This document shows positions 1-5,666 of a stretch of DNA of 5,666 nt, in pieces (the first letter of the stretch is position 1; each line of letters starts with the position of its first letter). This DNA is from JBFJWR01 sp041623535 (lineage in GTDB: Bacteria > Pseudomonadota > Gammaproteobacteria > Pseudomonadales > JBFGWM01): contig JBFJWR010000197.1 in the NCBI GenBank assembly GCA_041623535.1, positions 1-5,666 on the forward strand, given 5' to 3'. Below the pieces are notes generated by a model that saw only the letters and a program-made list of their open reading frames with translations, did no database searches and was not told the DNA's origin. Both the position numbers and the translations under genes were made by a program.

Positions 1-1479
1 AGGTTGCGCGGCCTGCTGGATGCCGCCAACAACCCGATTTTCATTCTTGACCAGGACGGTCGAATTGAAAGCAGCAATGCCGCGGCGCAGAGAATTTTCA
101 CGCCCGGGGAAGACGACATGTTACCGGAGCGCTTCAGCAGCCTGTTTCCCGACATGCCTGAAGAGCGCCTGCTCCAATCCAGTAACGTCGAGTTGTCGAT
201 CCGTGCGGCCAACGGACCCACGCTTTATTTCGAATCGACGGTCAGTGCCACCGAAGCCGAGGGACATCTTTCACGCATCGCGGTTCTGAATGACGTCACC
301 GTACGCCGCAAGATGCAGCGTTCCGAGCGCGAGCAGAAACAGCTGTTTGAAAATATCATGCAGACCATGGATGAGGGACTGATCGTGGCCCGTTCCGGGC
401 ATCCGCTGATCGTCAATCGTCAAACCGAGACATTGTTTCCCAACGTACTCGCACTGGCAGGTTCCAGGCCGGTGCCCAACCTTGCCGGCTGGCTCGATAT
501 AGAGACCAACGAACCGATCCTCGAAGAAAGCCTGCCCATACATCGCATCATGCGCGGTGAGGAAGTCCGCAACCGGGAGTACCTCGTGCAGAACGAGTTG
601 CACCCGACCGGCGTATTCATTGAAGTTTCCGGCAATGCCCTGTTCGATAACGAACGTAACCGGGTGGGTGCCATGGTTGTGATGCGGGACATCACGCACC
701 GCAAGACTGCCGAACAGAAACTGCAGGAAACCGCGAACAAGCTGGCGCTCAGCAACCAGGAACTGGAAAGTTTCGCGCGAGCCGCCTCACACGATCTGCA
801 GGAACCGCTGCGCAAGGTGCAGCGGTTTGGCTCGTTATTGCGGATGACCCGTGCGGAGCAACTGGATGAGCAGGGGCTGGATTTTCTCGATCGCATGATT
901 TCTGCCGCGACCCGGATGTCATCGCTGATTGAAGGACTGCTGTCCCTCGCAAGAATCACATCCAAGGCCCGGCCGTTTGTACCGGTGAATTTGGAAGCCA
1001 TCCTCGGCGAAGTGCTGGAGGACCTGCAGATCCGCGTTGAAGACACGCATGCCGAGATCATCCATGAGTCGTTGCCCACCATTGATGCTGACCCGATGCA
1101 GATGCGGCAATTGTTCCAGAACCTGATCGGCAATGGATTGAAATACCAGCAGGAGGGCAACAAACCGGTGATCCGCATCCGCGCTGAAAGAACGACTCTC
1201 GCCGAGAACAGCGAACGCCTGTACTGGCTGATTCATTTCTCGGACAACGGCATTGGCTTCCAGCAGGAAGACGCGGAGAAAATCTTCGGCGTTTTTTCCC
1301 GGCTGCACGGACGCACTGAGTACGAAGGCTCCGGGGTCGGGCTCTCGATCTGCCGCAAGATCGCCGAGCGTCACGATGGCGACATATATGCGAAATCAGA
1401 ACCGGGACAAGGCGCAACTTTCACCGTCCTGCTACCCGATCACCAGATCAGCGACCCGGATACCGTCCCCGAGCCATGA
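1..1479 (+). CDS. PAS-PAS sensor histidine kinase (5' end cut off by the window)
   Basis: A two-component sensor kinase that autophosphorylates on His and passes the phosphate to a response regulator. The frame is open to the left edge, so the true start is probably upstream; residues are numbered here from the TTG at base 4. Order seen: a PAS domain (about 3-100, beginning NPIFILDQDGRI); a short helical linker; a second PAS domain (about 113-236, ending in a PAC-like RDITHRKTAE); a coiled linker (236-258); HisKA with phospho-acceptor His263 in ASHDLQEPLR; and HATPase_c with an N box at 372-381 (Asn373, Asn377), G1 DNGIG at 414-418, an F-box-like FGVFSRLH, and G2 GSGVGL at 442-447. All key catalytic residues are present. 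The HDLQEPLR H-box is the type found in phytochrome-like kinases rather than HELRTPL. No membrane segment is visible, so the part seen is cytoplasmic. The signal sensed by the PAS domains cannot be told. The stop overlaps the next gene's start (ATGA). Confidence 0.93.
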   Translation, partial: RLRGLLDAANNPIFILDQDGRIESSNAAAQRIFTPGEDDMLPERFSSLFPDMPEERLLQSSNVELSIRAANGPTLYFESTVSATEAEGHLSRIAVLNDVTVRRKMQRSEREQKQLFENIMQTMDEGLIVARSGHPLIVNRQTETLFPNVLALAGSRPVPNLAGWLDIETNEPILEESLPIHRIMRGEEVRNREYLVQNELHPTGVFIEVSGNALFDNERNRVGAMVVMRDITHRKTAEQKLQETANKLALSNQELESFARAASHDLQEPLRKVQRFGSLLRMTRAEQLDEQGLDFLDRMISAATRMSSLIEGLLSLARITSKARPFVPVNLEAILGEVLEDLQIRVEDTHAEIIHESLPTIDADPMQMRQLFQNLIGNGLKYQQEGNKPVIRIRAERTTLAENSERLYWLIHFSDNGIGFQQEDAEKIFGVFSRLHGRTEYEGSGVGLSICRKIAERHDGDIYAKSEPGQGATFTVLLPDHQISDPDTVPEP

Positions 1480-1823
1480 GCAACCGGTCCGGACAGTGGC
1501 AACAGGTCTGCTGCAGCGAAGAACTGCCGGCGGGTTGTGCCCGCGAATTCATCGTCGACGGCGTACCCGGCTTCGTACTGCGCCAACGCAGTCAGCTGGT
1601 TGCCTACCGCAACCAATGCCCGCACCAGTCCCTGCAGCTGAACTGGCGACCCAACGAGTTTCTGTCTGCCGATCGCAACCACATCGTGTGCGGTAATCAC
1701 GGGGCGATTTTTGACTGGCAGAGCGGTGCCTGCATCGGCGGCATCTGCCAGGGTTCCGCGCTCACACCCTGGCCGGTCCGGGAGTTATCCGGCCACATCG
1801 AGGTCGCCGGGCAGACACCCTGA
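1476..1823 (+). CDS. small Rieske-type [2Fe-2S] domain protein
   Basis: A 115-residue single-domain Rieske protein that should bind one [2Fe-2S] cluster and act in electron transfer or redox sensing. The ligand motif is clear: Cys48-Pro-His50, then 21 residues, then Cys72-Gly-Asn-His75, followed by the family-typical GAIFDWQSGACIGGICQG and LTPWPV. There is no signal peptide, Tat motif or membrane helix, so it is cytoplasmic and resembles stand-alone Rieske ferredoxins or NirD-like proteins rather than the cytochrome bc1 Rieske subunit. No oxygenase catalytic domain or reductase gene is adjacent. The ATG sits inside the kinase stop (ATGA) and has no good Shine-Dalgarno sequence, which suggests translational coupling to the kinase. 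Its partner and physiological role cannot be determined from sequence. Confidence 0.88.
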   Translation: MSNRSGQWQQVCCSEELPAGCAREFIVDGVPGFVLRQRSQLVAYRNQCPHQSLQLNWRPNEFLSADRNHIVCGNHGAIFDWQSGACIGGICQGSALTPWPVRELSGHIEVAGQTP

Positions 1824-1847
1824 CCCGACGCCGCATACACGGTCAGT

Positions 1848-3062
1848 TCAGGTCAGCGCCTGCCGGATACGGCGCACACCTTCCGCCAGTCGCCCGGTAT
1901 TCGTTGTGTAGGCCAGTCGGACATGCTGACCGGCGAGGTGATCGCCGAAATCGGCCCCCGGCGTGATGGCCACCCCGTGCTCCTCCAGCAGATGGCTACA
2001 GAGTTCGACTGCGTCCCCGCGGTCACCGGCCAGGCGCATGTACAGGTAAAACGCACCTGCCGGGATCCCGGCCGCCTCCAGGGGCGTACCGGACAGCGCG
2101 TCCAGCAGGAAGTCGCGGCGCGCCTGGAATTCCTGGCGACGCAATTCCAGTTGCGCCTGAACGTCCGGTTCGAAAGCTGCCAGCGCGGCATACTGGGCCA
2201 CGGTGGGCGCCGCAAGATAAAGGTTCTGAGCCAGCCGCTCCAAGGGCTCGCGCGCCCAGTCCGGGGTCACCAGCCAACCAACCCGCCAACCGGTCATACC
2301 GAAGAACTTGGAAAAACTGTTGACCACGAATACATCTTCACTGCACTGCAGTGCCGAGCAGGCGTCCCCTTCGTACTGCAGACCCTGGTAGATTTCGTCG
2401 ACGATCAGTATGCCGCCCAGTTGCCGCACGCAATCAGCGACCGCCGTGATCTCTGCAGCGCTCAACACGCTGCCGGTGGGGTTGGATGGCGAAGCCAGGA
2501 TCACTGCGCGGGTATGCTCATTCCAGGCGCTGCGGATCCGCTCCGGGGTCAATTGCCAACGCTCCTGGCTGCCGACCGGCACCATGACCGGCTGTGCGCC
2601 GGTCGCCAGCACAAAATTACGGTTACAGGGATACCCCGGATCCGGCAACAGCACCTCGTCACCGGGACCGAAAAGACAGGGAGCCAGGATCGACAGCGCA
2701 CCGGACGCCCCAGGAGTGATCATTATTCGATCAGCCGGCACCGACAGCTCGTAACGCTGCCCGTACCAGGCGGAAATCTTCTGGCGCAACTCCGGCAGCC
2801 CGGCGGCTGGCGTGTAATGGGTCCGACCGGCAGTGAGTGCCTGTATCCCCCGGTTGCAGACTGCTTCCGGGGTGATGAAATCCGGCTCACCCACCTCCAG
2901 GTGCACGATATCCCGGCCCTGGGCCTCCAGTTCGCGGGCGCGCCCCAGCAGGGCCATGACATGAAACGGGCGCACCTCCGCCATGCGCGCGGCCAGTTGC
3001 CGGATCGGCGGATCCCCGTTTTCAGGCTGGCGTTTCAATACCTTGCTCCCGTAGTGATTCAT
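1848..3062 (-). CDS. class I/II PLP-dependent aminotransferase
   Basis: A complete 404-residue fold-type I aminotransferase that transfers an amino group between an amino acid and a 2-oxo acid in the cytoplasm using pyridoxal phosphate. Hallmarks: VGEPDF at 57-62, HYTPAAGLPELR at 82-93, SPSNPTG at 191-197 (Asn194), VDEIYQG at 221-227 (Asp222 pairs with the PLP ring nitrogen, Tyr225), the Schiff-base Lys252 in NSFSKFFGMTGWRVGW with Arg260, and Arg382 in HVRLAY for the substrate carboxylate. Length is normal for the aspartate/alanine aminotransferase-like (I-gamma) group; the substrate cannot be assigned. The first about 20 residues precede the usual family start, so initiation at Met27 (MAEVRPFH) is an alternative. 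The start at 3062 has no strong Shine-Dalgarno sequence. The gene is divergent from dksA and convergent with the Rieske gene. From memory, an aminotransferase also neighbours dksA in Pseudomonas. Confidence 0.95.
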   Translation of the reverse strand: MNHYGSKVLKRQPENGDPPIRQLAARMAEVRPFHVMALLGRARELEAQGRDIVHLEVGEPDFITPEAVCNRGIQALTAGRTHYTPAAGLPELRQKISAWYGQRYELSVPADRIMITPGASGALSILAPCLFGPGDEVLLPDPGYPCNRNFVLATGAQPVMVPVGSQERWQLTPERIRSAWNEHTRAVILASPSNPTGSVLSAAEITAVADCVRQLGGILIVDEIYQGLQYEGDACSALQCSEDVFVVNSFSKFFGMTGWRVGWLVTPDWAREPLERLAQNLYLAAPTVAQYAALAAFEPDVQAQLELRRQEFQARRDFLLDALSGTPLEAAGIPAGAFYLYMRLAGDRGDAVELCSHLLEEHGVAITPGADFGDHLAGQHVRLAYTTNTGRLAEGVRRIRQALT

Positions 3063-3092
3063 GACAGGAAACCCGGCAGACTATAATTGACA
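3061..3092 (+). promoter_or_regulatory. candidate dksA promoter, possibly bidirectional
   Basis: A perfect TATAAT lies at 3082-3087, preceded 15 bases upstream by ATGACA at 3061-3066 (five of six matches to the -35 consensus; the spacer is slightly short). Transcription would start near 3094 and leave a leader of about 200 bases before dksA. The -10 is nearly symmetrical: the minus strand reads TATAGT over 3085-3080, which could serve the aminotransferase with a very short leader, although no good minus-strand -35 is seen. A perfect TTGACA at 3087-3092 overlaps the -10 but has no convincing -10 downstream. This is an inference from consensus matching alone. Confidence 0.42.
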
Positions 3093-3292
3093 GCAGGCAT
3101 GGAAGCACTGAAAAGCTACCGACCGCGACCCGGATGCGCAGCTACTCTGGATTGCCTACCCGATTTCTGATAGCTTCGCTCCGTTTTGCAGGGCGTCACT
3201 GCCCCGGGCCAACCGACTGTCTGCGGGGACCATTCAGGACCGTTACACTCGGAGAGCCGTTTTTCATTATCGCCAGCAGGAGGCGCTCGCGC
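3063..3292. other. divergent intergenic region and dksA leader
   Basis: These 230 bases separate the aminotransferase start from the chosen dksA start. They hold the candidate promoter and the dksA ribosome binding site. The dksA frame stays open back through an ATG at 3134, but the 53 extra codons give a non-repetitive sequence unlike the Lys/Ala tail, and no Shine-Dalgarno precedes that ATG, so I read this as untranslated leader. Small GC-rich inverted repeats occur (CCCCG at 3202-3206 with CGGGG at 3224-3228), but none is convincing as a regulatory structure. Confidence 0.5.
3278..3283 (+). promoter_or_regulatory. strong ribosome binding site for dksA
   Basis: A perfect AGGAGG sits nine bases upstream of the ATG at 3293. 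It decides the start in favour of 3293 over the in-frame ATG at 3134, which has no comparable site. Confidence 0.85.
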
Positions 3293-4450
3293 ATGGCAAA
3301 AGCCAAGAAGACTGCACCTAAATCCGGCACCGGCAGCCGTACTAGCAGTACGTCAAAAAGCACCGGCACCAAGAAGACTGCTGCAGCGCGCAAGCCCGCC
3401 TCGCGTACGGCGACTGCTACCAAGAAACCGGCACGCAAGAGCGCTGCGGCGACCGTCAAGGCGGCCATGGCCAAGGCTGTACAGAAGGTCTCCGGCAAAC
3501 CCAAGCCCGCTAGCGCGGCCAAAAAGACCGCTGCCGCCAGCAAGCCGACCGTGAAGAAAACCGCGTCCACCACGACTCGACGAGCCAGCGGGGCTGCCAA
3601 ACCAGCTGCGCGCAAAACCACGGCCAAGCCGGCAGCCAAGACAGCGACCAAGCCGGCAGCCAAGAAGGCTGCGCCGAAGAAAACGACGGCCAAGGCTGCA
3701 ACAGCGAAGCGCGCAACTACCGCCAGCAAGACCGCTAAGCCTGCTGGCAGGACGACCAAGGCTGTAAAGGCCCCGCCCAAGACGGCAGCCAAGAAAGCTG
3801 CCCCGAAGAAAACGGCGGCCAAGACCGCCGCCACAACCAAAAAGGCTGCAGTAAAACCGGTGAATAAAGCTCCCGCGAAAGGCACAAAAACAACGACAAA
3901 GGCCAGCGCGACCAGGAAAACCGCCACCGCGAAGCCCGCCGCCACGCCCGCTGCGGCCAAGGCGGCACCACGCGCCCGCAAGAGCAGCGTTGCCAAACCG
4001 AATCCCCGGCGTGCCTCGGCCAGCATCCTTTCCGGGCCGCAGATGTCCGAGATTCAGCCATACCGGTCCAAGAACGACGAAGAGTACATGTCGCGCGACC
4101 AACTCGAGCACTTCCAGCAGATTCTGCTTAAGTGGAAGCACGAATTGATGCAGGAAGTCGATCGCACCATGCTGCACATGAAGGAAGAAGCCGCCAACTT
4201 TGCCGATCCCAGCGACCGTGCGACGCAGGAAGAAGAATTCAGCCTGGAACTGCGCACCCGCGACCGGGAACGAAAACTGATCCGCAAGATTGACGACACG
4301 CTGGACCTGATCGATCGCGAAGATTACGGCTACTGTGAATCCTGCGGCGTGGATATCGGCGTGCGCAGACTGGAAGCCAGGCCCACTGCAACACTATGCA
4401 TTGACTGCAAAACCCTGGCCGAGATCAAAGAAAAACAGATGAACCGGTAA
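3293..4450 (+). CDS. dksA: RNA polymerase-binding transcription factor DksA with long histone H1-like N-terminal tail
   Basis: DksA binds the secondary channel of RNA polymerase and, with ppGpp, represses rRNA promoters and activates amino-acid promoters. The product is 385 residues against about 151 in E. coli. The DksA core (about 240-385) is intact: SILSGPQ and the EPY-like IQPYRSKNDEEYM; the coiled coil with tip acids Asp305 and Asp308 in DPSDRATQ (equivalent to E. coli Asp71 and Asp74); EEEFSLELRTRDRERKLI; and a four-Cys zinc finger (Cys348, Cys351, Cys369, Cys372), ending EIKEKQM. Residues 1-250 are low complexity: 54 Lys, 74 Ala and 41 Thr, with no Asp, Glu or aromatic residue, rich in AAKK, KPAAK and APKKT units. 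This resembles histone H1-like bacterial tails (AlgP/Hc type) and would be disordered and could bind nucleic acid. The start at 3293 has a perfect Shine-Dalgarno. gluQ follows after 37 bases, probably in one operon. The core call is near certain; the tail's function is inferred. Confidence 0.96.
   Translation: MAKAKKTAPKSGTGSRTSSTSKSTGTKKTAAARKPASRTATATKKPARKSAAATVKAAMAKAVQKVSGKPKPASAAKKTAAASKPTVKKTASTTTRRASGAAKPAARKTTAKPAAKTATKPAAKKAAPKKTTAKAATAKRATTASKTAKPAGRTTKAVKAPPKTAAKKAAPKKTAAKTAATTKKAAVKPVNKAPAKGTKTTTKASATRKTATAKPAATPAAAKAAPRARKSSVAKPNPRRASASILSGPQMSEIQPYRSKNDEEYMSRDQLEHFQQILLKWKHELMQEVDRTMLHMKEEAANFADPSDRATQEEEFSLELRTRDRERKLIRKIDDTLDLIDREDYGYCESCGVDIGVRRLEARPTATLCIDCKTLAEIKEKQMNR
3624..3823 (+). 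repeat. degenerate in-frame repeats coding the Lys/Ala tail of DksA
   Basis: A 17-base unit (beginning CCAAGCCGGC) occurs exactly at 3624-3640 and 3648-3664, a period of 24 bases or eight codons. A longer 47-base unit at 3648-3694 recurs at 3777-3823 with four mismatches and encodes KPAAKKAAPKKTTAK and KTAAKKAAPKKTAAK. All spacings are multiples of three, so gain or loss of a unit would change tail length without breaking the DksA core. The pattern points to growth of the tail by internal duplication. Confidence 0.75.
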
Positions 4451-4487
4451 GCCGGACACATCACCCGGGGCGTACCGGGCCTGCCTC

Positions 4488-5393
4488 ATGGATCATCCGA
4501 ACCAGGGGCAAACCAGCCAGCGCAAGCGCGGCCGGTTTGCCCCGTCTCCTACCGGCGACATGCACTTCGGCTCCCTCTACACGGCGGTAGCCAGCTACCT
4601 GGACAGCACCAGCCAGGGCGGCGAATGGGTAGTCCGGGTGGAGAACCTGGACCCGCCACGCATCGTGGCGGGCTCTCTGCAAAACATTCTTACCGCCCTC
4701 GATGTGCATGGCCTGCAAACGACTGAACCAAGAGTCAGCCAGTCGCAACGCCTTCATCTGTACGACGCGGCACTCGAATCCCTGCAGATGGCGGGAAAAC
4801 TCTTTTACTGCACCTGCACCCGCAAATCGCTCGCCGCCCTCGAAGGCGGGTACCCCGGCACCTGCCGAACCCGCCGTGACCCACCGGAGCAGGGACACGC
4901 CGTCCGCTTCCGCCTGGACGTCGACCGGGCCTTCACATTCACAGATCAGGTGCAGGGCCGGCAGGAATATGCACCCGGATCACTGTCCGATTTCATCGTC
5001 AAACGCCGCGACGGGCTGCATGCCTATCACCTGGCGGTCGTCGTGGATGATGCCCTGCAACAGGTGAACAGCATTGTTCGCGGTGCCGACCTGCTGGACT
5101 CGACGCCCCTGCATATCCTGCTGCAACAGGCGCTCGGTTACCCGACCCCCGAATATCTGCACCTGCCGGTGCTGACCCGTAATGGACAGAAACTCAGCAA
5201 GCAGCACGGCGCACCACCCATTTCGCTGCAGCGACCCGTCGAAAACCTGGCGCGCGCGCTCGAACTGCTGGGGCAACCCGTCCCGCAGGGCGGCCGGCCC
5301 AATGACCCGGCCGGGCTGCTGGCGATTGCTGCGGGCAACTGGCAGCGACATCTGCTGCCGCGTGAAACCAGCATCGAACTGACCTGCTCCTGA
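4488..5393 (+). CDS. gluQ: glutamyl-Q tRNA(Asp) synthetase
   Basis: GluQ is a truncated glutamyl-tRNA synthetase paralogue that activates glutamate and attaches it to the queuosine base at the wobble position of tRNA(Asp). The 301-residue length matches the family (about 300) and lacks the anticodon-binding half of true GluRS. Visible motifs: GRFAPSPTGDMHFGS at 15-29 containing the HIGH-like HFGS; VENLDPPR at 51-58 with the conserved Glu52; zinc-ligand candidates Cys108, Cys110, Tyr122 and Cys126; DGLHAYHLAVVVDD at 175-188 and IVRGADLLD (Tyr180 and Arg198 match the E. coli substrate-binding Tyr and Arg by spacing); and the KMSKS-like KLSKQ at 235-239. The family usually has ED where this protein has Glu52-Asn53. 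No clear Shine-Dalgarno precedes the ATG, and no other plausible start lies upstream. Placement directly after dksA, as in E. coli and Pseudomonas, supports the call and suggests co-transcription. Confidence 0.95.
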   Translation: MDHPNQGQTSQRKRGRFAPSPTGDMHFGSLYTAVASYLDSTSQGGEWVVRVENLDPPRIVAGSLQNILTALDVHGLQTTEPRVSQSQRLHLYDAALESLQMAGKLFYCTCTRKSLAALEGGYPGTCRTRRDPPEQGHAVRFRLDVDRAFTFTDQVQGRQEYAPGSLSDFIVKRRDGLHAYHLAVVVDDALQQVNSIVRGADLLDSTPLHILLQQALGYPTPEYLHLPVLTRNGQKLSKQHGAPPISLQRPVENLARALELLGQPVPQGGRPNDPAGLLAIAAGNWQRHLLPRETSIELTCS

Positions 5394-5583
5394 ATTCGCG
5401 CAGTTCCTGATCCCCGGGGTACTGGTTCCTGCGTTCAAGTTACGTTAGATTGGCGTGAGCAACAGCGAACAGCACAATGAATGTGACGCGTGTGATTTTC
5501 CCGACACGACGTACGAAATCCAGGCTCGACTGGCCAGACAAATTCCCCCTCGTATTCGCCCAGGCAACCGGATCACATCGCTG
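5394..5583. other. gluQ-to-response-regulator intergenic region
   Basis: No conserved gene is recognised in these 190 bases. No terminator with a stem and T-run follows gluQ, and no convincing promoter is seen. The receiver-domain frame is open from just after a TAG at 5446-5448, with a GTG at 5455, but codon third positions there are less GC-rich than in the neighbouring genes. A 35-codon frame with ATG at 5477 ends in TGA at 5582-5584, overlapping the receiver ATG by one base (TGATG). It could be a short leader peptide or chance. Confidence 0.4.
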
Positions 5584-5666
5584 ATGACGATCCTGGTTGT
5601 TGATGAATCGCCGATTGCGCGCAGCGCACTGGTGCGCCTGCTGGAAGAAGCCGGCCACACCGTGAC
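5584..5666 (+). CDS. response regulator receiver domain protein (3' end cut off by the window)
   Basis: Only the first 27 residues plus a partial codon are visible: MTILVVDESPIARSALVRLL and then EEAGHTV. This is the typical beta1-alpha1 start of a CheY-like receiver domain. Asp7-Glu8 is the acidic pair that binds Mg2+; the phospho-acceptor Asp would lie near residue 50, outside the window. The ATG at 5584 is preferred because the domain conventionally begins there, but it has no strong Shine-Dalgarno. A GTG at 5455 in the same frame would add 43 residues of unrecognised sequence. The output domain, if any, is unseen, so it could be a stand-alone receiver, a transcription factor or part of a larger regulator. 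It is transcribed in the same direction as dksA-gluQ. The domain call is confident; the start is less so. Confidence 0.8.
   Translation, partial: MTILVVDESPIARSALVRLLEEAGHTV

Noticed and set aside
420..1178. 252-codon minus-strand open frame opposite the histidine kinase
   Set aside because: Ser/Arg/Cys-rich sequence without family motifs; a shadow of the kinase reading frame.
1820..1846. Inverted repeat CTGACC/GGTCAG between the convergent Rieske and aminotransferase genes, considered as a bidirectional terminator
   Set aside because: Only six base pairs with a 15-base loop and no T-run on either strand; too weak to call.
1923..3086. 387-codon plus-strand open frame opposite the aminotransferase
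   Set aside because: No recognisable domain. The minus-strand frame has every aminotransferase hallmark, and high GC content creates long antisense frames.
3134..3292. N-terminal extension of DksA from ATG 3134
   Set aside because: No ribosome site at 3134, the sequence is unlike the tail or any DksA, and AGGAGG is perfectly placed for the ATG at 3293.
3196..4026. Long minus-strand open frames (about 275 codons, in two frames) opposite the DksA tail
   Set aside because: They translate to Ala/Val/Leu/Phe-rich or Gly/Arg/Leu-rich low-complexity sequence, the mirror image of Lys/Ala codons (AAG read back as CTT, GCC as GGC). The plus frame ends in a fully conserved DksA core and has a perfect ribosome site.
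4464..4479. CCCGG/CCGGG hairpin between dksA and gluQ
   Set aside because: A five-pair stem with a six-base loop and no T-run, so not a terminator. It might lie near the gluQ ribosome site, but nothing else supports a regulatory role.
5481..5500. Two TGTGA motifs in the gluQ-receiver interval, considered as a CRP site
   Set aside because: They are direct repeats rather than the inverted TGTGA-N6-TCACA arrangement that CRP needs.
5440..5660. Minus-strand open frames of about 70 codons at the right edge
   Set aside because: No recognisable motif; they overlap the clear plus-strand receiver-domain start.

Overview
The window reads as chromosomal DNA of a GC-rich gammaproteobacterium. The strongest pointer is the gene pair dksA-gluQ, a classic gammaproteobacterial neighbourhood. 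The DksA core is very close to E. coli DksA, and the aminotransferase-dksA-gluQ-regulator order resembles, from memory, the Pseudomonas region around cbrAB. No insertion sequence, phage gene, CRISPR array, tRNA or rRNA is visible, so this looks like ordinary core chromosome with some unusual details.

Layout, left to right. (1) The left edge cuts into a plus-strand soluble sensor histidine kinase with two PAS domains. (2) Its stop codon overlaps the start of a small Rieske [2Fe-2S] protein gene (ATGA overlap), so the two are probably co-translated. (3) A class I/II PLP-dependent aminotransferase lies on the minus strand, convergent with the Rieske gene and 24 bases from it. (4) A divergent intergenic region of 230 bases holds a good -10 element and ends in a perfect AGGAGG ribosome binding site. 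(5) dksA follows on the plus strand. Its product carries about 240-250 residues of Lys/Ala/Thr/Pro-rich, histone H1-like sequence in front of an intact DksA core. (6) gluQ (glutamyl-Q tRNA(Asp) synthetase) starts 37 bases later. (7) After 190 bases of non-coding or weakly coding sequence, a response-regulator receiver domain begins and runs off the right edge.

Functionally, dksA and gluQ form a likely operon linking transcriptional control of stable RNA and amino-acid genes (DksA with ppGpp) to tRNA modification (GluQ). Signal-transduction genes flank this core at both ends. Whether the left kinase and the right receiver protein are partners cannot be told from this window. The most noteworthy feature is the DksA with a histone H1-like N-terminal tail that contains no acidic residue over 250 positions. 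Such tails may be known in some related lineages, but what the tail does is open.
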